DNA of 64,000 nucleotides from Terasakiella magnetica (GCA_902729415.1 CACVCF010000157.1:1-64000); one strand, 5' to 3'. Positions 34,374-43,006 are shown, numbered from the stretch's first letter. Notes: generated by a model not told the origin, from the sequence alone. Program-made: numbers and translations.

Positions 34374-35101
34374 ATGGGCTACATACTCTTACTGGCGGCC
34401 GCGCTTAGTCTGTTACCGCTGAGTGAATCGTTTGCCGAAACACCCAAGCTGGTGCTGAACACCATCTATTCCGCCCCATTACGTCGCCTGACAAGACGGG
34501 TGTATTGGACATCTTCTACCGGGAGCTATCTGCCCGGCTTGGGATGGATATCGAGATTCAGCTCTTGCCCGGCGAACGGGCGCTGACCAATGCCAACAAC
34601 GGGACCAATGATGGCGACGTCTCCCGTATCGTCGGACTTGACGAAGAATACCCAAACCTAATGCGGGTTCCCGAGGTGATTATGCGCTACGAACACGTAG
34701 TGTTCACACGTGCCGTCGATGCCAAGGTGACTGGACCGGAAGATCTGCGACCCTACGATGTCGGGGTGGTCAAAGGGTGGAAGATCGTCGAGTGGAATAC
34801 CACCAAGGCCCGTTCGGTGACGCTGGTCGATGAGAGCAAGCAGCTGTTCAAGATGCTGGATGACGGCCGGATCGACATGGCGATCCTCGAGCGCATGACC
34901 GGTCTGATGCAGGTCAAGGCCCTCGGCATCAAGGGAATCCACGTTCTTGAACCTCCGTTCCTGGCCGGGGACTGGTTCCTTTATCTGAACAAGAAGCACC
35001 AGGATTTGGTGCCGAGATTCGCCGCCGAGATTCGCCGCATGAAAGAGGATGGGACACATGAAAGGATCTTTAGATCAGTATTGACTCAGTTTTCCCACTG
35101 A
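34374..35101 (+). pseudogene. Periplasmic solute-binding protein, frameshifted
   Basis: Two frames join into one protein: a signal peptide and start of the mature domain (MGYILLLAAALSLLPLSE... PKLVLNTIYSAP), then, in the -1 frame from about 34487, DKTGVLDIFYRELSARLG onward to the stop. The join lies between 34476 and 34491 and needs one extra base. The product resembles amino-acid-type periplasmic binding proteins (SBP_bac_3) used as sensory partners of kinases. Its stop overlaps the start of the kinase gene (TGATG). It is either a true frameshift or a sequencing error. Confidence 0.75.
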
Positions 35102-36480
35102 TGCCCCCGTCTCAGATGACCACTAATCGATCCTGGTGGAGCGGCCTGTCCGCTACCTTCTTCTCCAAGGGAATCGGCCGCCGCTTCGCGGTCTATATCC
35201 TGTTGTTCAGTTCGGTCATCACCCTGATCATCACCGCCATCCAGCTGATGATCGATTACCGACACGACGTCGGGACCATCGAGGGCCGCCTGCACGAAAT
35301 CGAGATCATCTACCAAGATACGCTGTCGACTGCGGTCTGGGTGCATAACGAGGAGGGACTCGGGCTCCAGTTGGTGGGAATGCTGCGGCTGCCGGATATG
35401 CTTTACGTCCGGGTCGATGACGAACATGGCGCGACCATTGCTGCGCTCGGAGCGCCGAGGGACGAGCAGATCATCCAGAGGTCATTCGATCTGAATCACC
35501 AGCATCGGGGGAAGATGGTGCCCCTGGGCCGGGTAAGACTGTCGGCTGACTTGGGGGCGGTCTATCAGAGACTTATCGACAAGGCGATCGTCATCCTCGT
35601 CAGCCAGGGCATCAAGACCTTTCTGGTCTCGCTGTTCATCCTTCTGCTGTTCTTCCGGCTGGTGGGGCGCCATCTTCATGATCTGGCCAAGGCCGCCCAT
35701 CAGATCAGTGTCGGCTCTCTAACCCACTTGCCGGAGTTGAGGCGGAGCGACGAACTGGGCGATCTGTCCGAAGCGCTCAACAACATGCTCCTCACCCTGT
35801 CGAGGTCGCGCGAGGAGATTGAGCAGATGGCCGTGGTTATGGCGCATCATTTTCAGGAACCGGTGCGTCTTATGGTCACGTTCGCTCAGCAACTGCGCCG
35901 GACTGCGGGCGACGCGGTCTGGGATCCCGACAGTCAAGCGTCGCTGGATTTCATCCAACACGAGGCGCTCAGGCTGAGAAGCCTCGTCATGGACATGCAG
36001 ATCTACCTCGCCACATGGAGGCCCGAGCCTGCCGTTCACGCCGTGGACAGCTGCGCTGTGCTGCAGACGGTATTGTCCGAGTTCGGTGATGCCGTAAAAC
36101 TGCCGGATATAACGATCTGCGTCGATTACCTGCCCTCGGTCCGAATTAATCCGATGCGCCTCGGCAACCTGTTCACGGCGTTACTCGATAATTCCCTGAA
36201 ATTCCGGCGGCCGGATCATCCGCTGACCATTCATGTCTCGGCCGTTCTCCTGGAAGAACGGGTGGTGTTTCGGTTTGCCGATAACGGCCAGGGCATCTCC
36301 CCGGAATACCGAGAGCGGGTTTTCAAGCTGTTCGAGCGCATCGCCACCGGCAATCAGGGGACCGGCGTCGGTCTGTCCCTGGTCAGAAAGATCGTCGAGA
36401 CCGCGAACGGCCATGTACACATTGAGGGGAGCCCGGAGAGTGGGATCTGCGTTGTCTTCGACCTGCCAGCCGGAGAGTGA
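35101..36480 (+). CDS. Membrane sensor histidine kinase
   Basis: 459 residues. Transmembrane helix about 28-52, periplasmic sensor region to about 165, second helix about 168-190 (FLVSLFILLLFFRLV), HAMP, then a phosphoacceptor region MAHHFQEPVRLMVTFAQ, reminiscent of phytochrome-type HisKA_2 motifs. The ATPase domain has ALLDNSLKFRRP, DNGQGISPEYRE and GTGVGLSLVRKI. The overlapping upstream solute-binding gene probably supplied its ligand sensor; since that gene is frameshifted, the system may be inactive. No response regulator lies in the island. Confidence 0.88.
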   Translation: MPPSQMTTNRSWWSGLSATFFSKGIGRRFAVYILLFSSVITLIITAIQLMIDYRHDVGTIEGRLHEIEIIYQDTLSTAVWVHNEEGLGLQLVGMLRLPDMLYVRVDDEHGATIAALGAPRDEQIIQRSFDLNHQHRGKMVPLGRVRLSADLGAVYQRLIDKAIVILVSQGIKTFLVSLFILLLFFRLVGRHLHDLAKAAHQISVGSLTHLPELRRSDELGDLSEALNNMLLTLSRSREEIEQMAVVMAHHFQEPVRLMVTFAQQLRRTAGDAVWDPDSQASLDFIQHEALRLRSLVMDMQIYLATWRPEPAVHAVDSCAVLQTVLSEFGDAVKLPDITICVDYLPSVRINPMRLGNLFTALLDNSLKFRRPDHPLTIHVSAVLLEERVVFRFADNGQGISPEYRERVFKLFERIATGNQGTGVGLSLVRKIVETANGHVHIEGSPESGICVVFDLPAGE

Positions 36481-36601
36481 CCCCTGCATGCCGGCCTAGC
36501 GACCCCGCCGGTCAAATCTGAATCTGCCATCTGATATTCCCCAGACGCGTGACGGTGGGAGTTGCTGACGCGAGCGACACCCTCCCTCGGCATCGGTCGT
36601 C

Positions 36602-36644
36602 GCTTCGAACCCTACCGCTTGCGCCCTGTGCCGGAAGTGTGGCG
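36602..36644. repeat. Imperfect 43-base direct repeat, copy 1
   Basis: Matches 37419-37462 at 34 of 44 aligned positions (about 77%). It starts GCTTCGAA and ends TGTGGCG. It lies 14 bases from the 3' end of the minus-strand membrane pseudogene. Function unknown. Confidence 0.5.
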
Positions 36645-36657
36645 GCGCCGACCTCCA

Positions 36658-37298
36658 CTATGAACTCCCCTGTAGGACAACGCAGACCTCTTCGTCACCG
36701 CCATCGGCGTCGTCGATGACCGGCCGCACCTTGAAGCCGGTGAGCGCGATGATCAGGAACGGCAAGATGAAGCTGCCGAAGAACGCCAGGAAGACCGCCA
36801 CCGCAAAGCCGCAGCCGAGGATGGCGAGGATCTCGTGGAAGCCACTGAAAATCAGTGCCGCGCCGACATAGAGCAAGCCGATGACCACGGGACCGACCGA
36901 TCCGATCTCGGCTAAGTGGCGCTCGAGCGGGCTGGGATCGGTGTTGCGCGAGAAGTCGAAGAACAGGAACTTCTCCCCCAAAACGTCGATGACCAAGCCG
37001 ATCAGCGGCACCGAAAAAAGAACCAGGCGAGCCAGCCAGCGACGGTGGCGAAGCAGGCCGTTTCCCAGCCAGCCCAATACAGCGATCCGGCGATGGCGGG
37101 GAGGATATAGGTGGGACCACGCCAGAACAGCATATGGGTCTTGGAGTGGATGCGGTAGCGCAGCACCCACGGCGATCCCCCGTGAGAGAACTGGTCGAAC
37201 TCCAACGACATCCGAGAGGCGCCGCCCTTTTGGGTGGTGGCCGCATCATCGGGCCGAGTCTTGATTGGACGGTAGGAGTGGTCCGCGCGTTGGGTCAT
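36658..37298 (-). pseudogene. Membrane protein, frameshifted in a homopolymer
   Basis: The 5' part reads ...GSLYWAGWETACFATVAGWL and breaks in a run of six A (37014-37019 on the plus strand). The next frame continues SVPLIGLVIDVLGEKFLFF to the stop at 36658. Adding one base to the run would give about 213 residues with at least four hydrophobic helices. A ribosome site (AGAGG) precedes the ATG at 37298. The family is unrecognised. This could be decay, a sequencing error, or a slippage-type on/off switch. Confidence 0.6.
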
Positions 37299-37702
37299 TC
37301 CCTGCCTCTGGAGAGTACATGAGCGATCAACATTTTCGCCCGAATCGCGCTGGAAGGCAAAGCGGGACTGGCAAACACCAACCCCAGGTTTTGCTTGGAC
37401 CTTGTGCGCTCGGCTATAGCTTCGAATCCAGCCGGTTGCGCTGGTGTGCCGGGGATGTGGCGTGATTGCTCAGGTCACGGCTGTCGGCAGCGTGAAGTGG
37501 AACGTGCTGCCCTTTGGGATGATGGTGGCAGTGGCATGTACCGAAATGGCACCGCGCCCCAGTTTCCCTCTGAACTCCGTGGTGTTGGCAGCATTGATAA
37601 CAGGCACCCAGCCATCAATCTGTTGTCGCGGAAACACGCAAAGATAGACGTAATGTCTCCGAGGCCATACTCTCGAAGGATCGGCTTCCTGGAGATGGTG
37701 TT
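37299..37702. other. Island interval with gene scraps
   Basis: 403 bases with no supported gene. A minus-strand frame without a start codon ends at 37470 with KGSTFHFTLPTAVT, which resembles the tail of a histidine kinase ATPase domain, so a kinase remnant is possible. Copy 2 of the 43-base repeat (37419-37462) lies just beyond this stop. Confidence 0.4.
37419..37462. repeat. Imperfect 44-base direct repeat, copy 2
   Basis: Counterpart of 36602-36644, separated by about 775 bases and in the same orientation. It ends 8 bases before the stop of a minus-strand kinase-like scrap. Confidence 0.5.
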
Positions 37703-38653
37703 ATGGAGATTGCCGTCCTTCACAAGGTCTATTATTCCAACAAGCAACCAATGCTTGCGGATGATGTCGCGAAAGCGATCATGGCATTCGCCGAGTTGGC
37801 GAGGGCTGCCGGACCGTTGGCCGAATTACTCGTTGAAGGACTGCACATAACCAATATAGACGTTGTCGTCGATGACCTGGAAACAGGAAGTTTGTCTGAG
37901 GTCTTTAAGCTCAAAATTTACGCAAAATTCCAGGAGAGCATCACTAAAAAACTTCAAGAGATTGCACGGCAGCGCAGATGGAAGGCGCTTGATGATTATG
38001 CAGAAGACGTTCCCAAGATTATTACAATGCTCCTCATCGGCTTGCTTGCTCTTGCCGCAGCCGAAAAGGCAAAGGTCATCTTGGATGGTGCCAAGCCCAC
38101 CTACATCATCAATTTATACAATAGCGAGGCGCAAAAGCTGGCCGACTGCATCGGGATACCCCTTGAGGATCTGGATAGATGCGTAAAAGGATACACAGCA
38201 AAAAATTTTAAGCGTCTGGGAAAGCATTCTCTCAACGCTGTAACTCCAGCGAAGCGTGAAGACAGTGCAACAATGCTCAGTATCCCCCTTACCCCATCAG
38301 GTGGAGATGGAGCTACTCTCGATAGCAACACCCTAAAAGAAGTACCATACCCGTGGGAAATCCAGATCGACGCCGAAGATGACATCAAAAAGTACGATAA
38401 CATATATTTGAAGATCATCGGGAAGCGCCGCAACAGCAGCAAGAAAGGGTGGCGGGCCGTTGTTCCAGAATTGGGTGACGCCGAGGTAGCCGTGACCCTA
38501 TCTCCTGCAGTCTCCCCTGAAGACCTTTGGAAGAAGGGCGACGACCTCCGGGGAAGTGGGATCGTCGTATTCCGCCGGTCGCGCGATGGGGTAATGTCCC
38601 CGCATGAGCTTCACCTGCTCGAAGTTCGTCCCGACCCCATATCGGGGTCTTAG
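37703..38653 (+). CDS. Hypothetical protein with one membrane segment
   Basis: 316 residues with codon use poorer in G+C than its neighbours. The N-terminal 100 residues are mixed (HITNIDVVVDDLETGSLSE). A hydrophobic stretch at about 104-122 (IITMLLIGLLALAAAEKAK) may cross the membrane. The C-terminal half is soluble and beta-rich (PYPWEIQIDAEDDIKKYDNI, NSSKKGWRAVVPELGD). GGAG stands nine bases before the ATG. The family is unrecognised. Its composition and position mark it as acquired with the island. A defence or stress effector is conceivable, but nothing in it proves this. Confidence 0.65.
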   Translation: MEIAVLHKVYYSNKQPMLADDVAKAIMAFAELARAAGPLAELLVEGLHITNIDVVVDDLETGSLSEVFKLKIYAKFQESITKKLQEIARQRRWKALDDYAEDVPKIITMLLIGLLALAAAEKAKVILDGAKPTYIINLYNSEAQKLADCIGIPLEDLDRCVKGYTAKNFKRLGKHSLNAVTPAKREDSATMLSIPLTPSGGDGATLDSNTLKEVPYPWEIQIDAEDDIKKYDNIYLKIIGKRRNSSKKGWRAVVPELGDAEVAVTLSPAVSPEDLWKKGDDLRGSGIVVFRRSRDGVMSPHELHLLEVRPDPISGS

Positions 38654-38726
38654 AAGAGGTTCTGCAAAGACCAGATCAACATTCTTCTCGGCAGGTGGCC
38701 AAGCCCTTCAATGGGAAGGCCGCTTT

Positions 38727-39053
38727 ATGCGATCCCTGGAGGGGGTCAATGCCCTTAAACGAAGGCTCTCGATGTTTAGCGGCAATATCGAGCCGTCCTT
38801 CGACGAATTTCCTTTTCGCCCCAGACTCACCAACAGATGGTGGGATCGCCGCCTACTGCTTGGCCGCGATCCGGGGCCGGAGGTGCGGAGAACAGTTTCA
38901 GGTTGGGGTGCGGTTCGCGTGAGCCCATGGCATTTCGTGGGCCTTTTTCCCAATCAGGCGACTGCTGAACAGGCTGCTGCCAATCATGGAGAGGGATACC
39001 GGGCGGTGTTTGGTGAAAACGTCCCAGGGACAGACGATTTCATATTTGGCTGA
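38727..39053 (+). CDS. Hypothetical protein
   Basis: 108 residues from an ATG preceded by GGGAAGG at good spacing; the frame is open further upstream to 38604. Visible features are an Arg/Trp-rich middle (RLTNRWWDRRLLLGRDPGPE) and an acidic C-terminus (GENVPGTDDFIFG). The segment SPWHFVGLFPNQATAEQAA suggests a compact fold. No family was recognised. Last gene of the island before the tRNA. Confidence 0.5.
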   Translation: MRSLEGVNALKRRLSMFSGNIEPSFDEFPFRPRLTNRWWDRRLLLGRDPGPEVRRTVSGWGAVRVSPWHFVGLFPNQATAEQAAANHGEGYRAVFGENVPGTDDFIFG

Positions 39054-39090
39054 CCGAGGCGGCATCAGCAGCCTTTCCATCTCCCAGGCC

Positions 39091-39190
39091 CCGCCCCCAC
39101 TCTGCCCTATTACGGCCCTATTAAACCAAAACCCCGCCACCAAGGGTGCGGGGTCTTATTGGCTAACTGCTTGGTTTTGCTGGTAGAAAA
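39091..39190. repeat. Proximal attachment repeat next to tRNA-Arg
   Basis: The 100 bases following the 3' end of the tRNA (to lower coordinates) match 33811-33914 imperfectly. They include TTAAACCAAAACCCCGCCAC and a CCCCGC...GCGGGG hairpin that probably ends the tRNA transcript. The intact tRNA beyond it forms the rest of the repeat. Confidence 0.7.
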
Positions 39191-39267
39191 TGGCGCGCCC
39201 GGAAAGACTCGAACTTCCAACCCCCAGATTCGTAGTCTGGTGCTCTATCCAATTGAGCTACGGGCGC
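39191..39267 (-). tRNA. tRNA-Arg (ACG)
   Basis: 77 bases on the minus strand. The acceptor stem GCGCCCG pairs with CGGGCGC, followed by discriminator G and an encoded CCA. The D arm is GCTCAATTGGATAGAGC. The anticodon stem-loop CCAGA-CTACGAA-TCTGG gives anticodon ACG. The T arm contains GTTCGAGTC. The structure is complete, so the gene should be functional despite the island at its 3' end. After deamination to ICG it reads the common CGN arginine codons. Confidence 0.96.
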
Positions 39268-39550
39268 TCCGTTTTCACGCTGGGGACTTCTCCCCGGCGA
39301 GGACGCGGACCATACACAAAGGAGCGAAATGCTGCAAGCACGAAAATCTAACGCCCCTCGACCTCAAGTCTTATGGATTTTCAGCAGGAGAAACCACCAC
39401 CAATCGAAATGCGGACTTGTGGCCGGGAGTTCATTTGCGTAAAATCCGCCCCAAAGTTTGCGGGGGGCAAGCAATCATCATTTTCTATTTGATGGCTTTG
39501 CGCTCGGCGGCGATCGTCCGAACCGGTGACCCAAAGGATCAGCAATCCCA

Positions 39551-40669
39551 ATGGCCCTGAAAAAGACCCATGCCGCGGCATTGTGCGCGGCTCTCCTGGC
39601 GAGCGGATGTTCGTTTGCCGAGGATGTGCTGTTCCCGCCGTCAGGTGCCGCATCGGCCTCTCATGCCGAAGGTGTCACCGAGGCTCCGCCCATTCTCGGC
39701 TCGTCCGGGTATGAGCCTGTCAGCGTGACCCCCGGTTCGCCGACAGGCACCTTCGTCGGCGCCAAGGTTATGACGCTGCGGAACGATCTCCAGTCGCTTC
39801 AGGCGACCCTGGGGCGTCAGAATCAGTCGCTGCAGCAGATCCGTAACGAGACGGTTCAGGATTCCCAGCGCTATCACGGCACCGTCGCCGCCATCAATGC
39901 GCGGCTGCAGGTGGGGACGACCCCCGGCAATCCCATTTTGAATCAGCAATGGAATGCCGCCCAGGGCGAGCTGGACCGCATCACCGACGATGTTCTCAAG
40001 ATGAACCGTCTGACCAATGAAGTGACATCGTCGTCGACCATGGCCGCCTTCATGCTGGAATCGGTTCGGGCCGCACGCTCGCTGTCGGGCGCGGTGGATG
40101 AGGATCATCGCCAGCTGCGAATCCTTGAGGACGAGACCAACCGTACCGTGGTGATGGTGGAGCGCCTGCTGTCCGAGTTGACCAATGACGCCCAGCGCCA
40201 GCAGCAATACGTCGCTTCGGAAAAGCAGAATCTCAATACCCTTGCCCTCGGCATCAAGAACGGCGCCCTGTTCGGCGGCGGTCTGTCCGGCCGCTATAAC
40301 GCCGGCAGCTACAATACGGGTGGCTATGATATGGCGCCGGCCTCGGCGACCCGGGCCTCCTATTCAACCGAGCAGCCGTTGGTCACCATCCGTTTCGACC
40401 GCCCCAACGTGAATTACGAGCCCGCGCTCTACGCTGCGGTCAAGAGCGCGCTGGATCGTCGTCCCAACGCTGCCTTCGAAGTGGTGGCCGTGGCTCCGGT
40501 GGGAAACACTCCCGGTCAGCAGGCCCTGGCGGCATCCAACGCCAAGCGTAATGCCGATTCGGTGCTGCGCTCGCTCACCAACATGAACCTGCCGGCCAGC
40601 CGGGTGCGGACCTCGTCGGTCTCCAGCCCCGCCACCAATTCGGGTGAGGTTCAGGTGTTCGTCCGCTGA
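39551..40669 (+). CDS. Outer-membrane lipoprotein with coiled coil and OmpA-like C-terminus
   Basis: 372 residues. A lipobox LLASGC puts the lipidated Cys at residue 20. A long helical region (about 75-235; LQSLQATLGRQNQSLQQIRN) looks like a coiled coil. A Gly/Tyr/Ser-rich spacer (YNAGSYNTGGYDM) follows. The last about 95 residues (PLVTIRFDRPNVNYEPALY, AASNAKRNADSVLRSL) resemble an OmpA-family fold with a modified peptidoglycan-binding loop. It probably tethers the outer membrane to the wall. A terminator follows. Confidence 0.78.
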   Translation: MALKKTHAAALCAALLASGCSFAEDVLFPPSGAASASHAEGVTEAPPILGSSGYEPVSVTPGSPTGTFVGAKVMTLRNDLQSLQATLGRQNQSLQQIRNETVQDSQRYHGTVAAINARLQVGTTPGNPILNQQWNAAQGELDRITDDVLKMNRLTNEVTSSSTMAAFMLESVRAARSLSGAVDEDHRQLRILEDETNRTVVMVERLLSELTNDAQRQQQYVASEKQNLNTLALGIKNGALFGGGLSGRYNAGSYNTGGYDMAPASATRASYSTEQPLVTIRFDRPNVNYEPALYAAVKSALDRRPNAAFEVVAVAPVGNTPGQQALAASNAKRNADSVLRSLTNMNLPASRVRTSSVSSPATNSGEVQVFVR

Positions 40670-40720
40670 CCGCTCCTGTGTCGGTATAAGATCAAGATGC
40701 GGACTCTTGGGTCCGCCGCC

Positions 40721-40747
40721 AAGGCCCCTCGTGAAAACGGGGGCCTT
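40721..40747. terminator. Rho-independent-type hairpin
   Basis: AAGGCCCC-TCGTGAAAA-CGGGGGCCTT between convergent genes, with A and T at the two stem ends so that it can work in both directions. Confidence 0.75.
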
Positions 40748-40767
40748 TCGCGTTCTGGGGCCTGGCC

Positions 40768-41559
40768 CTAAGACTTGCCCCCGAACACCTTTTTCAGCAG
40801 CTCGGTGGAACGCTTGGCCGGATCACTGCGGATGGCAGCCTCTTCCTGGCCGAGATAGCTGAAAATGCCGCTTAAAGCCCGCTCCAGAACGTGATCGGTC
40901 AGCATGGATGGGCCGCCTTGCAGGGCATTGCCGATCATGGGCAGGGATTGCGCCGCCCCGGTGATGGCGGTGAACGACTGCACCGCTCCCGATTGTGACA
41001 CGGTCTGGTCGACCACCGGGCGCATGGCAGTCTTGAGGTCGGGGGTCATGGCCCGCTTGAAATACTGGGTAGCAGCATCGGTGGGGCCGTTGAGGATGCC
41101 GCGGGCATCGTCCAGGCTCATCTTCTGGACCGCATCCAGGAAAATCTGCTTGGCCTTGGGGGTGGCGGCCTCGGCGGCACGGTTGAGCTTCAATTCCAGC
41201 TCATCCACCAGCCCGGACTGACCGGCCATGGCGAGGCCCTTCTTTACCATCTCCAGCTTTTCCGGCAGGGGGATATGAACCGACGGATCGGCATTGAAGC
41301 CGTCGGCGCGGCCCAGGCGGCTGGTGACCCGCTCGCTGGCGACCTTGAGGGCATCCTTGAGGCCCGAGGCGATTTCCGCAGGTGCCAACGCCGCGCCGAG
41401 GCCCGATCCGGCTGACCCGGCACCCGATCCCTGGACCCGCTGCTCGATCTGGTCTTTCAGCATACCCTTACCCAGGTCCATCAGCCCCCCTTGGGCCAAG
41501 GCGGGAGCGGCCAGCGCAGCCATCAGGGCCGCCGCTGTGGAAAGATTTACCACGCGCAT
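40768..41559 (-). CDS. DUF4197 exported protein
   Basis: 263 residues. A signal peptide (ALMAALAAPALAQ, about 1-23) is followed by the helical DUF4197 domain (about 60-255), recognisable by ASGLKDALKVASERVTSRLG, MSLDDARGILNGP and TQYFKRA. The function of this periplasmic family is unknown. It starts 3 bases after the pseudo-phosphatase gene stop, so the two are co-transcribed. Confidence 0.87.
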   Translation of the reverse strand: MRVVNLSTAAALMAALAAPALAQGGLMDLGKGMLKDQIEQRVQGSGAGSAGSGLGAALAPAEIASGLKDALKVASERVTSRLGRADGFNADPSVHIPLPEKLEMVKKGLAMAGQSGLVDELELKLNRAAEAATPKAKQIFLDAVQKMSLDDARGILNGPTDAATQYFKRAMTPDLKTAMRPVVDQTVSQSGAVQSFTAITGAAQSLPMIGNALQGGPSMLTDHVLERALSGIFSYLGQEEAAIRSDPAKRSTELLKKVFGGKS

Positions 41560-41562
41560 GAT

Positions 41563-42393
41563 TTAAGCCTCGAGGAGATGGAGAATGCTGCCGTCGCTGC
41601 CAAAACAGGCCGCAGTCAGAGTGCCGCCCAGGCCCGAGCCGGAATCCAGGGTTGCAGTATAGGGGCCGATGGCGACGCCGCCATGCTTGCGGTCCGAACC
41701 ACGCACCACCAGCTTAAAGCCGGAATAGGGGGCGTCGATGGTGGCAAAGGCGCTGGATCCCCACCAGAATGAATCTACCTGAGCCGACAGTGGCCGCGAG
41801 GGGTCGAGGCCAGCATGGGTGAACAGCAATGACGTGTCGTCGGTGAAGGCGGCATGCTTCAGCACACTCATCAGCGTGGTGTGGCCATCGAAGTTCCGCA
41901 TGTTCTGGCGCAGTTGGCTGGTCCAGCGGGTCAAGGCCAGGATGCCGTCACGGACGCAGGTCATGCCTTCGTCGAGGTTGCCGCCATAAGCGGTGATGGT
42001 TGATGCGATGCCGTGGTCAAGCATCCAGCGCAGAACCTCGCCCGGATTAGGGGCGAATTGCAGCTGCAGCAGCTTCTGCCACATCTCTTCCTGGGCGCCG
42101 CGCAGATAAACAACGTCGTCGACCTCGACGCCTGGACGGGCAATAAAATTTCGACGAAAGGTTAGCAATTCATCGACGGTCTCGATGACGTCGGCGCCAA
42201 AGCCCAGATAGTCGCCGAGATAGACCACTTGGTCTCCGGGGCGGCATTCGGCAGCCAAACGGGCATGCAGGGTCCGAAGGCGACCGTGCTCGCCCCGAAT
42301 GGCGGCAACGGCCCAAATCCGCCCACCGCCGCGTAAGGTTGCGAAGATGTTGGATTCGGGTGCGCTGCTCGATGATTTTTCGGCTTGCGCCAT
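41563..42393 (-). CDS. Metallophosphatase-fold protein lacking metal ligands
   Basis: About 276 residues resembling bacterial PPP-type Ser/Thr phosphatases, but the catalytic motifs are broken. GDxHG is replaced by AAIRGEHG, GDxVDRG by GDYLGFG, and GNHE by GAQE; only later elements such as FTHAGLDPSRPL remain. It is therefore probably not an enzyme of the usual type and may act as a binding or regulatory protein. The start is uncertain: ATG at 42393 was chosen and ATG at 42420 is possible; neither has a good ribosome site. It is followed by the DUF4197 gene. Confidence 0.75.
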   Translation of the reverse strand: MAQAEKSSSSAPESNIFATLRGGGRIWAVAAIRGEHGRLRTLHARLAAECRPGDQVVYLGDYLGFGADVIETVDELLTFRRNFIARPGVEVDDVVYLRGAQEEMWQKLLQLQFAPNPGEVLRWMLDHGIASTITAYGGNLDEGMTCVRDGILALTRWTSQLRQNMRNFDGHTTLMSVLKHAAFTDDTSLLFTHAGLDPSRPLSAQVDSFWWGSSAFATIDAPYSGFKLVVRGSDRKHGGVAIGPYTATLDSGSGLGGTLTAACFGSDGSILHLLEA

Positions 42394-42498
42394 TATCGGG
42401 TCGTTCAGTTTCCCCACCATCCGGCCATGGTTGCAGCCCCTGGCGCGGACGTCAACGTCGCAGTGCACCGCACCTGGGGTTGGGTTGGCCTTAAAAAA

Positions 42499-42993
42499 TC
42501 AGGCAGCTTCCAGCAAACCTTGAAGTTTCTCGGTAGCGGCCTGGGTGTCGATGCTTTCCACCGCCGCCAGCTCCGAGGCCAGACGTTCCAGCGCCGCTTC
42601 GTAAATCTGGCGTTCGCTATAGGATTGGTCGGGCTGGTTGGCGTTGCGGTGCAGGTCGCGGACCACCTCGGCGATGGAGACGGGGTCGCCGGAATTGATC
42701 TTGGCCTCGTATTCCTGGGCGCGGCGGCTCCACATGGTGCGTTTGACCTTGGCGCGGCCCTTGAGAGTGGACAGCGCGGTTTCCATCACCGAGCGCGACG
42801 AGAGCTTGCGCAGGCCGGACTTCTGGGCCTTGGGCACGGGAACCCGCAAGGTCATGCGATCTCGATCGAAGGTGATGACGAACAGCTGCAGCTTCATGCC
42901 GCCGATTTCCTGAGTCTCAATAGCGACCACCTGGCCGACGCCATGGGTGGGGTAGACCACATAATCGCCTTGGGCGAAAGACACCATCGTCAT
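42499..42993 (-). CDS. carD: CarD-family transcriptional regulator
   Basis: 164 residues. The N-terminal RNA polymerase interaction domain (FAQGDYVVYPTHGVGQVVAIE) is Tudor-like. The helical C-terminal domain (VKRTMWSRRAQEYEAKINSGD, EVVRDLHRN) contacts DNA upstream of the -10 element. CarD stabilises open promoter complexes, especially at rRNA and stress promoters. It lies downstream of the ferredoxin gene on the same strand. Confidence 0.93.
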   Translation of the reverse strand: MTMVSFAQGDYVVYPTHGVGQVVAIETQEIGGMKLQLFVITFDRDRMTLRVPVPKAQKSGLRKLSSRSVMETALSTLKGRAKVKRTMWSRRAQEYEAKINSGDPVSIAEVVRDLHRNANQPDQSYSERQIYEAALERLASELAAVESIDTQAATEKLQGLLEAA

Positions 42994-43006
42994 CTTCTAG
43001 GATTCC

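Larger units (their letters stand above)
33962..39190. mobile_element. Genomic island inserted at tRNA-Arg(ACG)
   Basis: About 5.2 kb between the intact tRNA-Arg gene and a partial copy of its 3' half. Contents: a frameshifted solute-binding protein gene, a sensor kinase, a frameshifted membrane protein gene, gene scraps and two unrecognised genes. Parts, especially 37700-38650, are clearly richer in A+T than the surrounding chromosome. No integrase gene is visible, so the element is probably immobile and decaying. Confidence 0.75.

Noticed and set aside
36602..37462. Integron cassette array
   Set aside because: The two repeats beside gene ends suggested it, but no integrase, no RYYYAAC/GTTRRRY core sites and only two copies were seen.
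37462..37700. Minus-strand frame ending KGSTFHFTLPTAVT
   Set aside because: The end resembles a histidine kinase tail, but there is no start codon or upstream kinase sequence. Kept only as a possible remnant.
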